From JBDZVM01 sp040255675 (GTDB lineage: Bacteria; Actinomycetota; Actinomycetes; Acidothermales; Acidothermaceae), in NCBI GenBank assembly GCA_040255675.1, contig JBDZVM010000036.1, positions 1 to 39,063 of the forward strand: a stretch of 39,063 nt of DNA, given 5' to 3'. The notes beneath the pieces were generated by a model that searched no databases, was not told where the DNA came from, and saw only the letters and a program-made list of their open reading frames with translations. Position 1 is the first letter of the stretch. Every line of letters begins with the position of its first letter. Positions 7,625-16,600 of this stretch are shown piece by piece. The position numbers and the translations under genes are program-made.

Positions 7625-8722
7625 TCAGCGACCGCCTTCGGGCGCGTAGCCGGCCAGGTAATGCTCGTAGGCGGCGCGCTCTTCGTCGACGAGCGGTGAC
7701 CCGCCCGCGTAGACCTTGTCGAAAAGGTCGAGCGGCTTCGGTTCGGGCATCGACAGGCAGGCCTTGCGCACGCGGACGGCGAGTTCTTCGGCTTCGCTGT
7801 CGATCTCCTCGAAGAACGAAGAATCGGCATGGCCGTTACGCGACAGAAACGCCTTCACCCGCTCGATCGGGTCGCGCAGCTTCCAGGTTTCGAGCTCCGA
7901 TTGCAGCCGGTAGCGCGTGGGGTCGTCGGACGTCGTGTGTGCGCCCATGCGGTAAGTGAACGCTTCGATGAGGAATGGCCCGCTGCCTTCGCGTGCGTGC
8001 CGCAACGCCTTGCGGGTGACGGCAAGACATGCCAGGACGTCGTTGCCGTCGACCCGCACGCCCGGAAAGCCGAACCCGTGCGCCCGGCGGAACAGCGGAA
8101 TGCGTGACTGCCGCTCTTCGGGCACCGAGATGGCGTACTGGTTGTTTTGCAGGAAGAACACGATCGGCGCGTTGTACGACGCGGCAAAGATGAATGACTC
8201 GTTGACGTCGCCTTCGCTGCTCGCGCCGTCGCCGAAGTAGGCGATGACCGCGTTTTCGGCGCCGTCGCGCTGCATGCCCATCGCGTAGCCCGTGGCGTGC
8301 AACGTCTGCGCGCCGATCACGATCGTGTAGAGACCGAAGTTGTGCGCTTTTGGATCCCAGCCGCCGAAGTTGACGCAGCGAAACAGTTCGAGAATCTTTT
8401 CGGGCGCGATGCCGCGACACCAGGCGACGCCGTGCTCGCGATAGGTGGGGAACACCATGTCGCCGGGTTCGAGGGCCCGGCCGGAGCCGATCTGCGCCGC
8501 CTCTTGACCGAGAAGCTGCGCCCAGATGCCGAGCTCGCCCTGCCGCTGCAGCGCGGTGGCTTCGACGTCGACGCGCCGCACCAGCGCAAGGTCGCGGTAC
8601 AGCCCGCGCACCTCGTCAGGTGTGATCTCGAGCGGGAAATCGGGATTTTCGAGTCGCTCACCTTCAGGGGTGAGCAATTGGATGAAATCGGGACCTACAG
8701 TCGGGTCGCTTACGCCTGTCAC
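7625..8722 (-). CDS. bkdA: 2-oxoacid dehydrogenase E1 component, alpha subunit
   Basis: 365 residues. The thiamine-diphosphate motif starts at Gly164-Asp165-Gly166 (GDGASSEGDVNES) and ends at Asn193-Asn194 (FFLQNNQYAIS). Other family segments are YREHGVAWCRG and the phosphorylation-loop-like YRMGAHTTSDDPTRYR. The start is the GTG at 8722 because AGGAGGAG (8731-8738) ends eight bases before it; an earlier GTG at 8731 overlaps that site and is too close. First gene of the E1alpha-E1beta-E2 operon. The upstream DNA has a perfect palindrome (8747-8767) and a pair of GTGATCAC sites further up, both listed separately, that may regulate it. Confidence 0.94.
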   Translation of the reverse strand: MTGVSDPTVGPDFIQLLTPEGERLENPDFPLEITPDEVRGLYRDLALVRRVDVEATALQRQGELGIWAQLLGQEAAQIGSGRALEPGDMVFPTYREHGVAWCRGIAPEKILELFRCVNFGGWDPKAHNFGLYTIVIGAQTLHATGYAMGMQRDGAENAVIAYFGDGASSEGDVNESFIFAASYNAPIVFFLQNNQYAISVPEERQSRIPLFRRAHGFGFPGVRVDGNDVLACLAVTRKALRHAREGSGPFLIEAFTYRMGAHTTSDDPTRYRLQSELETWKLRDPIERVKAFLSRNGHADSSFFEEIDSEAEELAVRVRKACLSMPEPKPLDLFDKVYAGGSPLVDEERAAYEHYLAGYAPEGGR

Positions 8723-9126
8723 GCGCCACACTCCTCCTGCTCACCGAACGCGAGGGTCCCTCGCGTTTCGGGACCGGATCGTGCCCCTCGCGGTCGCCGG
8801 GGTGCGAACATCGCGGGCCTCTCATACGAGGCAACGCGCGAGACGCCGGCCCGGTGTCTGCCGAGAACCACGATTGCGCCGACCCCGGGTCGGCCGGTAG
8901 GCGTCGTCCGAGATCGAATCGCTTCCGCCCATCGTCGCAGATCGGGGCGACGTCGTGGGCCATGGTCAAAAGATGCTTCGCCGCGACGTGTGGTAAACGG
9001 GCGGAGCAGCCCAAGGCTTCTCGTGATCACGTACGAATTGTGCCGTTCTTCTACGGTCATTTTTGTTTCGTGATCACACGTGCGTCACGGGCGGGACAGC
9101 TGAGGGCGGGCCGGCGCTGGCCGCGG
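8723..9126. other. Intergenic region upstream of the E1alpha operon
   Basis: About 400 bases with no convincing gene; the frames that cross it are Arg/Pro-rich. It holds the palindrome at 8747-8767 and two direct copies of TCGTGATCAC at 9021-9030 and 9068-9077. The copies are 47 bases apart and each has the self-complementary core GTGATCAC. This is the likely control region of the E1alpha-E1beta-E2 operon. Confidence 0.5.
8747..8767. promoter_or_regulatory. Perfect palindrome AACGCGAGG-GTC-CCTCGCGTT ahead of the E1alpha gene
   Basis: Nine-base arms separated by three bases, centred 35 bases upstream of the chosen GTG and only nine bases from the Shine-Dalgarno site. It could be an operator for a dimeric repressor or, if transcribed, a hairpin near the ribosome site. 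No regulator gene is adjacent, so the binding protein is unknown. Confidence 0.45.
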
Positions 9127-10044
9127 TCAGTCGCGCTTGGGGGCCTTATCGGATTTACCGTCGGACTTGCCGTTGGGTTTGCCGTGGCTGTTGGATTTGC
9201 CGTGGCTGTTTGACTTGCCGTGGCCGTCGTCCTTCGACGTGCTGTTCGACCTCGCGTGGCTCTTGCCTTTGCCGTCGTCCGTGCTCTTGTGGTTCTTGTT
9301 CTTGCTGTCGCTCTTCTTCGACTCGTCGCTCTTAGTGGGGCTCTTCGAGTTCTGCTCGTGCTTCGACTTGCTTGTGCCCTTGTGCTCGTCGTTGCCGTGC
9401 GACTTCTTGTCGTTGGACGTCGACTTCTTCTTGGCGTTGTCTTTCTTGCTCTCGTGCTTCTTCTCGCTGTGCTTCTTGTTGCTGTGCTTCTTGTCGGTCG
9501 ACTTCTTGTCGCCGGCCTTGGTGGTGCTTGGTTTCGCCGGCGACTTGCCGGTGGAGATGGCGGGAAGCAGCACGATGCCCGTGCCCGGACCGATGTCTGA
9601 ACTCGTGCCTGGGCTTGGCCCCTCGTTCGACGTGACCCGCGAAACCGGGGTTGTTATCGGTGCGGGCGGCTGGAAGGCGACGCCGGGCGGTTCGCCGCCT
9701 CGAGTCGGCGAGAGGGAAGGCGAGGGAGACGGCGAGGGAAGTGCCGTGGGCGTGGGCCGGTGGGCGCGCGCCGACGTGTCGGGATTGCTTTGCGGCGAAC
9801 GCCCGTCGCCGGGGACGACGACGATGGTGCCGCCCGCCTGCCCGGGTGCGCGACCGAGACCCGCGGCGGCGTTCGGAGTGGGCGGCTGCACCGCGGAAGA
9901 ACCGATGAAGACGACCGCGGCCGTTGCCGCCGAGGTGACGCCGACCAGCAAGCCGGCGGTCGCCGTCGTCTTGCCGGACGCGGTGGCCAAAGCGGACGGG
10001 AGGCTTCGGAGACCAGGGAGGCGGAGCGAGAAACCGAGTTTCAG
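9127..10044 (-). CDS. Membrane-anchored, Lys/Ser/Asp-rich low-complexity protein
   Basis: A short basic N-terminus and one hydrophobic segment (ATAGLLVGVTSAATAAVVFI) are followed by a Pro/Thr/Ser-rich stretch (PTALPSPSPSPSLSP). About 140 residues of Lys, Ser, Asp, His and Gly then run to the end, with short repeats such as KKHSNKKHSEKKHESKK and GKSNSHGKSNSHGK. The likely topology is one anchor with the charged tail outside. The start is uncertain. TTG at 9990 has no ribosome site. An in-frame CTG at 10044 follows a full GGAGGTGA (GGAGG at 10054-10058) by nine bases and adds 18 residues. A GTG at 10054 is in another frame. I chose the CTG. The tail is disordered and polycationic in parts; binding to teichoic acid, DNA or glycans is speculation. 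Confidence 0.7.
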   Translation of the reverse strand: MKLGFSLRLPGLRSLPSALATASGKTTATAGLLVGVTSAATAAVVFIGSSAVQPPTPNAAAGLGRAPGQAGGTIVVVPGDGRSPQSNPDTSARAHRPTPTALPSPSPSPSLSPTRGGEPPGVAFQPPAPITTPVSRVTSNEGPSPGTSSDIGPGTGIVLLPAISTGKSPAKPSTTKAGDKKSTDKKHSNKKHSEKKHESKKDNAKKKSTSNDKKSHGNDEHKGTSKSKHEQNSKSPTKSDESKKSDSKNKNHKSTDDGKGKSHARSNSTSKDDGHGKSNSHGKSNSHGKPNGKSDGKSDKAPKRD

Positions 10045-10100
10045 GTTCGGTCACCTCCCCGAAAGCCGGTTGTTCGCCGAGTGCGGGCCTCGGCCGGTAC

Positions 10101-10106
10101 TCTATA
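10101..10106 (-). promoter_or_regulatory. Possible -10 element (TATAGA) for the Lys-rich protein gene
   Basis: On the reverse strand, TATAGAGT lies about 43 bases upstream of the GGAGG. A GTGACG about 20 bases further up could serve as a weak -35. It is a plausible sigma-70-type promoter, but not strong. Confidence 0.25.
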
Positions 10107-10315
10107 CGGAGCGCACAAGCTACGTCACTCAGCGTTGTCGGGTTACGCCGAATGGCCCACTGCCTTCTCGCAAGTTCGGCACAAACCGACGTAAACCTGA
10201 GCGGAATTGAATCGCACCTTTTCGCCCGGGCGCGGACGGCGCGCCGATCTGACGCCGCGACGTGTCAGGCGCCGCAACGGGCGCGGCGCGGTAACTCGTC
10301 GGGCGCGGTTAGTCG

Positions 10316-11437
10316 TCAGGCGCGGGGTTCGTGGCGCGCGGCGACGTCCAGAAAAAGGTCGTTGGCTTCCGGCTCGCCGATCGTGATTCGCACGCCGTCA
10401 CCGGAAAACGGCCGGACGACGACCCCGGCGTTGACGCACTCGGCGGCTAGCTTGTCGGTGTCGGCCCCGGTGGCGAGCCAGACGAAGTTGGCCTCGGTGT
10501 CAGGCACGTGCCACCCGCCCTCGCGAAGCGCGGCGACCACGCGCGACCGTTCGAAAACGGTGGCGTCGACGCGTTCGAGCAGTTCTTTTTCGGCGGCGGG
10601 TTGGAGCGAGGCGACTGCCGCCGCCTGCGCGACTCCGCTGACTGAGAAGGGCACGTTGGTGATGCGGATCGCGTCGGCGACCGGGTCGTGAGCCACGGCG
10701 AAACCGACTCGCAAACCAGCCAAGCCGTAGGCCTTGGAGAACGTGCGCAGCACCGCGACGTTCGGCCGCTCGCGGTACATCTCGACGCCGTCGGGCACCC
10801 GTGCGTCTCGAATGAATTCGCGATACGCCTCATCGAGCACCACGAGGCAGTCGCGCGGCACGCGGTCGAGAAACGCCTCGATCTCGTCGCGACGCAGCGC
10901 GGTGCCGGTGGGATTGTTCGGGTTGCACACGAGCACGACTTTGGTGCGTGACGTGATCGCCGCGGCCATCGCGTCGAGGTCGTGGCGGGCGTCGGGCGTG
11001 AGGGGCACGCGCACGCTTGTGGCGCCCGCGACTTGCGCGATGATCGGATAGGCCTCGAACGACCGCCAGGCGTAGACGACCTCGTCGCCGGGCCCGGCGA
11101 ACGATTCGACGATTTGAGTGGCGACGCCGACCGAGCCGCATCCGACCACGACATGGTTGGTCGGCACGCTGAACTTCTCGGCGAGTGCCTCGACCACGGC
11201 GGTCGCGGTGATGTCGGGGTAACGGTTGATCTGGCCGGCGGCCTCGCCGATCACTTCGAGCACGCTCGGCAATGGCGGGAACGGCGACTCGTTAGACGAC
11301 AACTTAAAGGTGCGGCCGGTGCCGGAGGCGCGTCGTCCGGGCTTGTAGGTAGGTATGCCGGCGAGGTCGGCGCGCGGGCGCGGGCCGGTCGACGAAAGCG
11401 AGTCCGCGCTCCCGCGGTTGATGGGTCGGGTGCTCAT
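10316..11437 (-). CDS. pat: Histidinol-phosphate/aromatic aminotransferase, class I PLP enzyme (Pat-like)
   Basis: 373 residues. The PLP-binding Lys235 sits in RTFSKAYGLAGLRVG, the cofactor-ring motif is LVCNPNNPTGT (169-179), and DEAYREF (202-208) supplies the cofactor Asp. The N-terminal YKPGRR and KLSSNESPFPPLPSV segments are characteristic of HisC/Pat. It transfers an amino group between glutamate and an imidazole-acetol or aromatic keto acid. The absence of other his genes here and the resemblance to actinobacterial Pat favour an aromatic aminotransferase, but HisC activity cannot be excluded. Its ATG is nine bases after the LysE-type exporter stop, in a GNAT-LysE-Pat operon. Confidence 0.88.
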   Translation of the reverse strand: MSTRPINRGSADSLSSTGPRPRADLAGIPTYKPGRRASGTGRTFKLSSNESPFPPLPSVLEVIGEAAGQINRYPDITATAVVEALAEKFSVPTNHVVVGCGSVGVATQIVESFAGPGDEVVYAWRSFEAYPIIAQVAGATSVRVPLTPDARHDLDAMAAAITSRTKVVLVCNPNNPTGTALRRDEIEAFLDRVPRDCLVVLDEAYREFIRDARVPDGVEMYRERPNVAVLRTFSKAYGLAGLRVGFAVAHDPVADAIRITNVPFSVSGVAQAAAVASLQPAAEKELLERVDATVFERSRVVAALREGGWHVPDTEANFVWLATGADTDKLAAECVNAGVVVRPFSGDGVRITIGEPEANDLFLDVAARHEPRA

Positions 11438-11446
11438 GCTCGAACC

Positions 11447-12103
11447 CTAGCGTGGCGCGAGGCGGCTGCCTTCAAAAGCGAGTCGCGCTCCGAAACCGAG
11501 GAAAACGCAGCCCGTGACGCGGTCGAGCCAGCGTTTGACGGCGGGACGACGCAGCAAGCGACTCATGCGCGCGCTAGCGGTAGTGATGACGCCGAACCAG
11601 GCAACGCCCTCGAGGGCGTGAATGCCAGCGAGCGCCAGCGAAAAGGCGAGTACGGGGGCGTGCCTCGGCACGAACTGCGGCAGCAGTGTCAGGTAGAAAG
11701 CACCCACCTTCGGGTTGAGCAGGTTGGTGAACAGGCCGGTGCGAAAAGCTCTGGAACCGGACGACGAACGTGTCGGCGTCCAGCCTGTGGCGGCTGAGGC
11801 CGGCGCTGCCGGCGCGCTCCCGCGTGCGCGCCAGAATAAGCGGACGCCGACGAACGTCAGATAGATCGCGCCCGCGATGCGCAGCGCCTCGTAGGCGGCC
11901 TCCGAAGCAACGAGGATCGCGGTGACGCCGGCCGCGCTTGCGGTCGCCCAGAACAACGTACCGAGGCAGACGCCCAAGCCGCCGACCATGCCGATCCGCG
12001 GGCCGCTGGCAATGGACGTGCGGACGACGAACATCGTGTCGAGGCCGGGAGTGATCGTCAGCAACGCGGCGGCGACGGCGAAGGCGAGAGCGGCGGCGAG
12101 CAC
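11447..12103 (-). CDS. LysE/RhtB-family amino-acid exporter
   Basis: 218 residues with about six hydrophobic segments. The family signature ITPGLDTMFVVRTSI lies near residue 17, and FRTGLFTNLLNPKVGAFYLT near the middle is the second hallmark of the LysE/RhtB/CadD superfamily. It is an inner-membrane antiporter that expels amino acids or similar small metabolites; the substrate is unknown. The start is GTG at 12103. It lies nine bases after the GNAT stop and nine bases before the aminotransferase start, so the three are one transcription unit. Coupling of an exporter with an aminotransferase suggests amino-acid overflow control, which is inference. Confidence 0.9.
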   Translation of the reverse strand: MLAAALAFAVAAALLTITPGLDTMFVVRTSIASGPRIGMVGGLGVCLGTLFWATASAAGVTAILVASEAAYEALRIAGAIYLTFVGVRLFWRARGSAPAAPASAATGWTPTRSSSGSRAFRTGLFTNLLNPKVGAFYLTLLPQFVPRHAPVLAFSLALAGIHALEGVAWFGVITTASARMSRLLRRPAVKRWLDRVTGCVFLGFGARLAFEGSRLAPR

Positions 12104-12112
12104 GGCGGAACT

Positions 12113-12742
12113 CTAGGCCGATCGCTGGTTGCGTGTCGCGCGGGTTTTCGGCTTGCGAGCGTGGCGCATGACTGCTCGCCTCTCGTTCGGATGCCGTACC
12201 GCGACAAACCCGGCCCGCTCGAAGAGGCCCACCGTGCCGTGGTAGATCGCGTCGATGCCGGGCCAATTCTTCGATGTGTCGACCGGGTAGCCCTCGATCA
12301 CGTTCGCGCCGTGCGCGTAGGCGTAATCGACGGCAGCTTCGAGCAGGACGTCGGCGACCCCCTGGCCACGATGCTGCTTCGGCGCCCAGAAACAGACCAC
12401 CGACCAGACGGCGTCATCGGTGGTCGGGTCGGGGGGTTCGGGGGGTCTTAGCAGCCGCGAGTTGAGCACCCGGGCGAATTGATCGCGCGGCGCGACCGAG
12501 ACCCAGCCGATCGGTGTCTGGTCGCGAAACGCAAGAAGCCCCGGAACCTGGTTGTCGAGAGTGAGCCTTCGCATCAGCAACTTGTTGCCCGCACCCTTGT
12601 CGCGGCAGCCGGCCTCGAATTCTTTCGACCGCACGCGAAAGAACGCACACCAGCAGTTCGCGTAGGCGCCGCGCGGCCCGAAGAACCGCTCGAGCTCGGG
12701 CCACAGATCGGCCGTGACGGGCCGCACCTCGACGTCCGACAT
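12113..12742 (-). CDS. GNAT-family N-acetyltransferase
   Basis: 209 residues. The acetyl-CoA pyrophosphate loop is in FWAPKQHRGQGVADVLLEAA (motif A, Q/R-x-x-G-x-G/A), preceded by the LLAFRDQTPIGWVSVAPR strand pair and followed by YHGTVGLFERAGFVAV. This subfamily also has a Cys/Trp-rich N-terminal stretch (YANCWCAFFRV). The ATG follows GGGGAGGAG with good spacing. It acetylates an unknown amine. It is the first gene of the GNAT-LysE-Pat operon. The basic C-terminal tail KPKTRATRNQR is unusual but not informative. Confidence 0.9.
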   Translation of the reverse strand: MSDVEVRPVTADLWPELERFFGPRGAYANCWCAFFRVRSKEFEAGCRDKGAGNKLLMRRLTLDNQVPGLLAFRDQTPIGWVSVAPRDQFARVLNSRLLRPPEPPDPTTDDAVWSVVCFWAPKQHRGQGVADVLLEAAVDYAYAHGANVIEGYPVDTSKNWPGIDAIYHGTVGLFERAGFVAVRHPNERRAVMRHARKPKTRATRNQRSA

Positions 12743-12853
12743 GATCTTTCTCCTCCCCGTCGTGCGCCTAGTGTGGCGGTCGGTGCCGACAGTTTGCGCG
12801 GACGGCCGGACCGCCCGGTACCCTTCATCGGTACACGGTCGATCTGACCGTGG

Positions 12854-12943
12854 GGAGGCTTCGCCTAGTCCGGTCTATGGCGCCGCACTGCTAATGCGGT
12901 TGGGGCTTATCACCCCTCCCGGGTTCAAATCCCGGAGCCTCCG
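12854..12943 (+). tRNA. tRNA-Ser (anticodon GCT)
   Basis: The acceptor stem pairs GGAGGCT (12854-12860) with AGCCTCC (12936-12942), followed by discriminator G. The anticodon stem-loop is CCGCA-CTGCTAA-TGCGG, giving anticodon GCT. The long variable arm GGGGCTTATCACCCC is the class II mark of tRNA-Ser. The T arm is CCGGG-TTCAAAT-CCCGG. CCA is not encoded. Confidence 0.96.
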
Positions 12944-12975
12944 CTGCTGTTACAGGCCCGTTCGTCGGAGCGTTG

Positions 12976-13242
12976 ATGGCATCGGTACGGGTCGTGGTCG
13001 CGTCGCCGGTCGGGTTGCATGCCCGGCCGGCCGCTTCGTTCGTGCGGGCGGTTCAGTCGTCGGGGCGGGCCGTGTCGTTGTCATGTGTCGGCCGCCGCGA
13101 TGGCGGAGTCGCCGACGCGCGCAGCATTCTCGCCGTCCTGTCACTTGACGTCGGTTGTGGCGAAGAGGTCGAGCTGAGCGCGGACGGCGACGAAGCTGAG
13201 GTCGTGCTGACGCGGCTCGCGAGATTGCTCGCCGAAGCTTGA
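12976..13242 (+). CDS. ptsH: HPr-family phosphocarrier protein
   Basis: 88 residues from the ATG at 12976, with GGAG five bases before it. Active-site His15 lies in SPVGLHARPAASFV, and the conserved second-helix region is ARSILAVLSLDVGCGEEVEL. In the phosphotransferase system, enzyme I phosphorylates this His and HPr passes the phosphate to sugar-specific enzymes. No enzyme I or enzyme II gene is in the window, so it may serve a distant system or a regulatory role. It begins only 33 bases downstream of tRNA-Ser and could share its transcript. Confidence 0.92.
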   Translation: MASVRVVVASPVGLHARPAASFVRAVQSSGRAVSLSCVGRRDGGVADARSILAVLSLDVGCGEEVELSADGDEAEVVLTRLARLLAEA

Positions 13243-13454
13243 CTACCCCAACCGCGCGACCTCTTTGATTCCGAAGTGGCACCCGCGTTGCCTGACCACG
13301 TTGCGCCCGTGTTCGAGGAGTGGTGCGTGCTTCTCGACGTGGCCGACCCGCTCGCTGGTGGTCACCGTAGGTAAGGCCCGATCTAAGCGTGATGGGCGCG
13401 AATCTAAGTGATCTGCCGATGTGGGGTGCCCACCCTTACGCGGACCTTGGATGC
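13243..13454. other. Intergenic region after HPr
   Basis: No firm gene. A 40-codon reverse frame (13243-13365, ERVGHVEKHAPLLEH...) looks protein-like in composition but lacks a ribosome site. Two copies of ATCTAAG occur at 13381 and 13402, two helical turns apart, ahead of the small ORF at 13455. Confidence 0.4.
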
Positions 13455-13628
13455 ATGAACACGAACTGGTACATGACCCAAGAACTTGCCGCCGCGCACC
13501 GCCGCGAGCTGGTCGCCGTCCGGGCTGGGAGCACTCGCCGCCCGCGTTCGCACCGGCGGATGCTGCAGCGAGTGGCGATCCGATGGCCGCACGAACCACG
13601 GCCGATCGTCGTTCGCGAAGGTTGCTAG
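13455..13628 (+). CDS. Small basic hypothetical protein
   Basis: 57 residues from the ATG at 13455, beginning MNTNWYMTQELAAAHRRELV. Short actinobacterial proteins with this look (an aromatic N-terminus, then an amphipathic Q-E-L-A-A-x-H-R-R-E-L helix and an Arg-rich tail) are common and unnamed. In-frame ATGs exist upstream, but the Met-Asn-x-x-W start is typical. The ribosome site is weak. The function is unknown; it precedes the LuxR-type regulator by 50 bases. Confidence 0.5.
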   Translation: MNTNWYMTQELAAAHRRELVAVRAGSTRRPRSHRRMLQRVAIRWPHEPRPIVVREGC

Positions 13629-13677
13629 CGACGGTGAGGAGCCCGCGCGGGATTCTCGTTAGCCGCGCGCGCCCCCG

Positions 13678-16600
13678 ATGAGCGACGATGCAGGAGTGCC
13701 ACGTTTTGGTGCTCGCCGCTTCGTCGGGCGAGGCGTCGAACTCGCGCGACTCGAGTCGCTGCTCGCGGGCGCCGCGGCCGGCGAGCCTGGGTTTGCGCTG
13801 GTGGGTGGCGACGCCGGCGTCGGCAAGACGAGCCTGATCGAAGAACTCGTCGGCCGGGCGACCGCGCGTGGGTTCCAGACGCTGACCGGATCCTGCGTTC
13901 AGGTGGGCGACTTCGGGTTGCCCTACCTGCCGATCATCGAGGCGTTGCGAGCGGTCGAGGCGAGCGAATCCGGGGCGGCGTTGCTGCGAGCGGAGATCGC
14001 TCGGCGTCCGGTGCTCGGCCGGCTCTTGCCCCAACTCGCGCCGCCCGAGACGACCCGGCGCGCCTCCCTCGGCGAGCCGGGTCAACTCGGCCAACCCGGC
14101 CAGCCCGGCCAGCCCGTTCAGCTCGGTCAATTCGGCGAAGGCCTCGCGCAGGTGCAGCTGTTCGAGGCGGTGCATGGCATCATCCGCGCTCTCGCCGAAC
14201 AGGCCCCGGTGCTCTTCGTCGTCGAAGACATCCACTGGGCCGATCGCAGCACCCGCGATTTCTTGGCGTTCCTCGCCCGCACGATGCGGGTCGGTCGCGT
14301 GGCGGTCGTCGCGAGCTATCGGTCGGACGACGTCCACCGCCGGCATCCGTTGCGCCCGATGCTGGCCGAGCTGGCGCGTCGTCCGGATATCGAGCGCATC
14401 GAACTCGAGCCGTTCTCGCTACCCGAGCTGGCGGAACTGCTGGCCGGCATCGCACCCGGCCCGGTCGACCCGCAGCTGCTGGAGCGGGTTTTCTCCCGGA
14501 GTGAGGGCAACGCGTTCTTCGCCGAAGAACTGATGCGGGCGGCGGGCCGAAGCGGCGCGTTGCCGGGTAAGCCGGACCTGCCGATGGCGATCGCCGACGT
14601 GTTGCTCACCCGCACCGAAGCGTTGTCGGCTCCGGCCCGAACGGTGCTGCGGCTCGCGGCGGTGGCCGGACGCCGAGCGTCGCACGATCTACTCGTCGAG
14701 GCGGCCGAGTCGCCGCCGTCGCGGACCGAAGAGGCGCTGCGCGAATCGGTCGAGGCAGGTCTACTCGTCAGCGACGGCGAGACGTACGCGTTTCGACACG
14801 CGTTGCTGCAAGAGGCCGTCTACGGCGACCTGCTGCCTGGCGAACGCGTGCGGTTGCACGGTCGTTTCGCGGAGCTGCTGGCCAAACGTGATGTCGCCGA
14901 ACACTTCAGTCTTGGTATGCGGACGGCGGAACTCGCGCACCACCGGCTCGCGAGTCACGACCTCGCCGGTGCGTTCGAGGCGCTTGTCGAGGCCGCGGCG
15001 GAGGCAGAGAGCGTGGCCGCTCCCGCCGAGGCGCTGCGGCACCTCGAACAAGCCCTGGAGCTGGTGCCGCGGCTCGGTGGCTTGCCGGAAATCGAGTTGC
15101 TCGAACGGGCCGCGGAGGCTGCCGCCGCGATCAGCGACGTCGATCGCGCGGTCGCGCACGCGCTGGCGAGCGTCGCGGCTGCCGATGAGGTCGGCGACGT
15201 TCGCGCACGGTCACGCACACGCGAGCGGCTAGCTCGGCTGCAGCTCGAGGCCGAGCAGCCAGCCGACGAAGCGGGTGCCGCGGCAGTCGCGGTGCTTCCG
15301 CACGATTTCACCGCCGCGAGGGCGCAGGCATTGGCGACCTGGGCACGCACGATCTTGCGCACGGAACCATCTCACGCTGATCGGTTACTGACTGAAGCCA
15401 TCGCGGTCGCAGAAGCGACGGGCGCGAACGCGATCGCCGCCGACGCGTTGGTCACCCGTGGTCTGCTGGTGCGCCGCAAGGCTGTCGACGGCGACGCGGG
15501 TCAGCTGTTCGAGGAAGCGGTGCGCCGGGCGGCGGCCGATTCGTGTGGTCTTTCGAGCCACATGCGGGCGCTGCGCTTTGCCGCCGTCCATCTGCTCGAA
15601 GCGGGAGAGGTCGACGAAGCGTTGCGCGCGGCCGACGACGGGGTGGCGCTGGGCGAGAAGGCCGGCCTTGCCTGGAGTGCCTACGGCTTGGATTTGCGGC
15701 TGCTGCGCGGCTGGGCGCTCGCGGCTCTCGGGCGGTGGGACGAAGTGTTGCGGGCCAGCCTCGACGCCGCGTACGCGCCGACGTCGCCTGGTCGGGTGCT
15801 CGCGACGCAGGCGTTGGCGGTGCTGGTCGCGCGCGGCGACCCGGCGGCCGACGGGCTGCTGGAACGGTTGCGCGGCACCGGCGACCGGTGGGCCGAACTA
15901 CAGCTCGACATGTGCGAGATCGACCTGGTGTTGCAACGAGGGCGGCCCGGCGCCGCGCTCGACATGATCGAGCGCACCCTGCCGACGATTGACCACCCCG
16001 GCGAAACCGAATCGTTAGTGCTCGCCGCCCGCGCGACGACAGCGCTGCGACAGCTCGCTGTCGCCGCTCGGCTCGCCGGATCGGTCGATGTCGCCGACGG
16101 GTACGCCGCTCGAGCGCTGCGGTTCGCCGAGTTCGCGGGCGAACAGGCGGCGACGCTCGCCGTCCGGCCGCCCGCCATCGAATTGTGGACGGCGTGGGCC
16201 CGAGCCGAGGCGCTGCGGGCAGGTGGTGGCGTTGACGCGCCGGATGTCGTTTCGGCGTGGTCGGACGTCGTCTCGCTGGCCGAGCGGGCCGGACGCCAAC
16301 TGGAGGTCGCGGCCACGAACCTCTTGCTCGCGGACGCCGCCCTCGACCTCGGCGAGCGCGGCGACGCGACCGTCGAGGCGCTGCGGCGCGCGCGTGAGCT
16401 GGCCGGTCGTCTTGGTGCGCGTCCGTTGCTCGAAGCGGTCGACGACATCGTGCGCAGATCACGCCTGGAGGCTCAGGTCGGCGTGGTAGCGGGATCGAAA
16501 ACGGGTTCGGGCTCGGGTTCGGCGGCGGCGGCGGGAGCGGGCGCGCCTGGCGGCTCCGCCGTGGCACTCACGCCGCGCGAAGTCGAGGTGCTCGGCCTGC

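Noticed and set aside
6553..7959. 468-codon forward frame opposite the E1beta/E2 genes
   Set aside because: Antisense shadow with no family features; the opposite strand has complete enzyme motifs.
9332..10054. Alternative frame for the Lys-rich protein starting at the GTG at 10054
   Set aside because: It has the ribosome site nearby, but soon becomes an Arg-rich shadow; it is useful only if a frameshift error exists.
13243..14346. Long reverse frame opposite HPr's downstream gap and the LuxR regulator
   Set aside because: Most of it mirrors the regulator gene in a GC-rich codon shadow; composition is not protein-like except the last 40 codons, which lack a ribosome site.
15452..16567. Long reverse frame inside the LuxR regulator
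   Set aside because: Extremely Arg/Pro-rich shadow of a well-supported gene.
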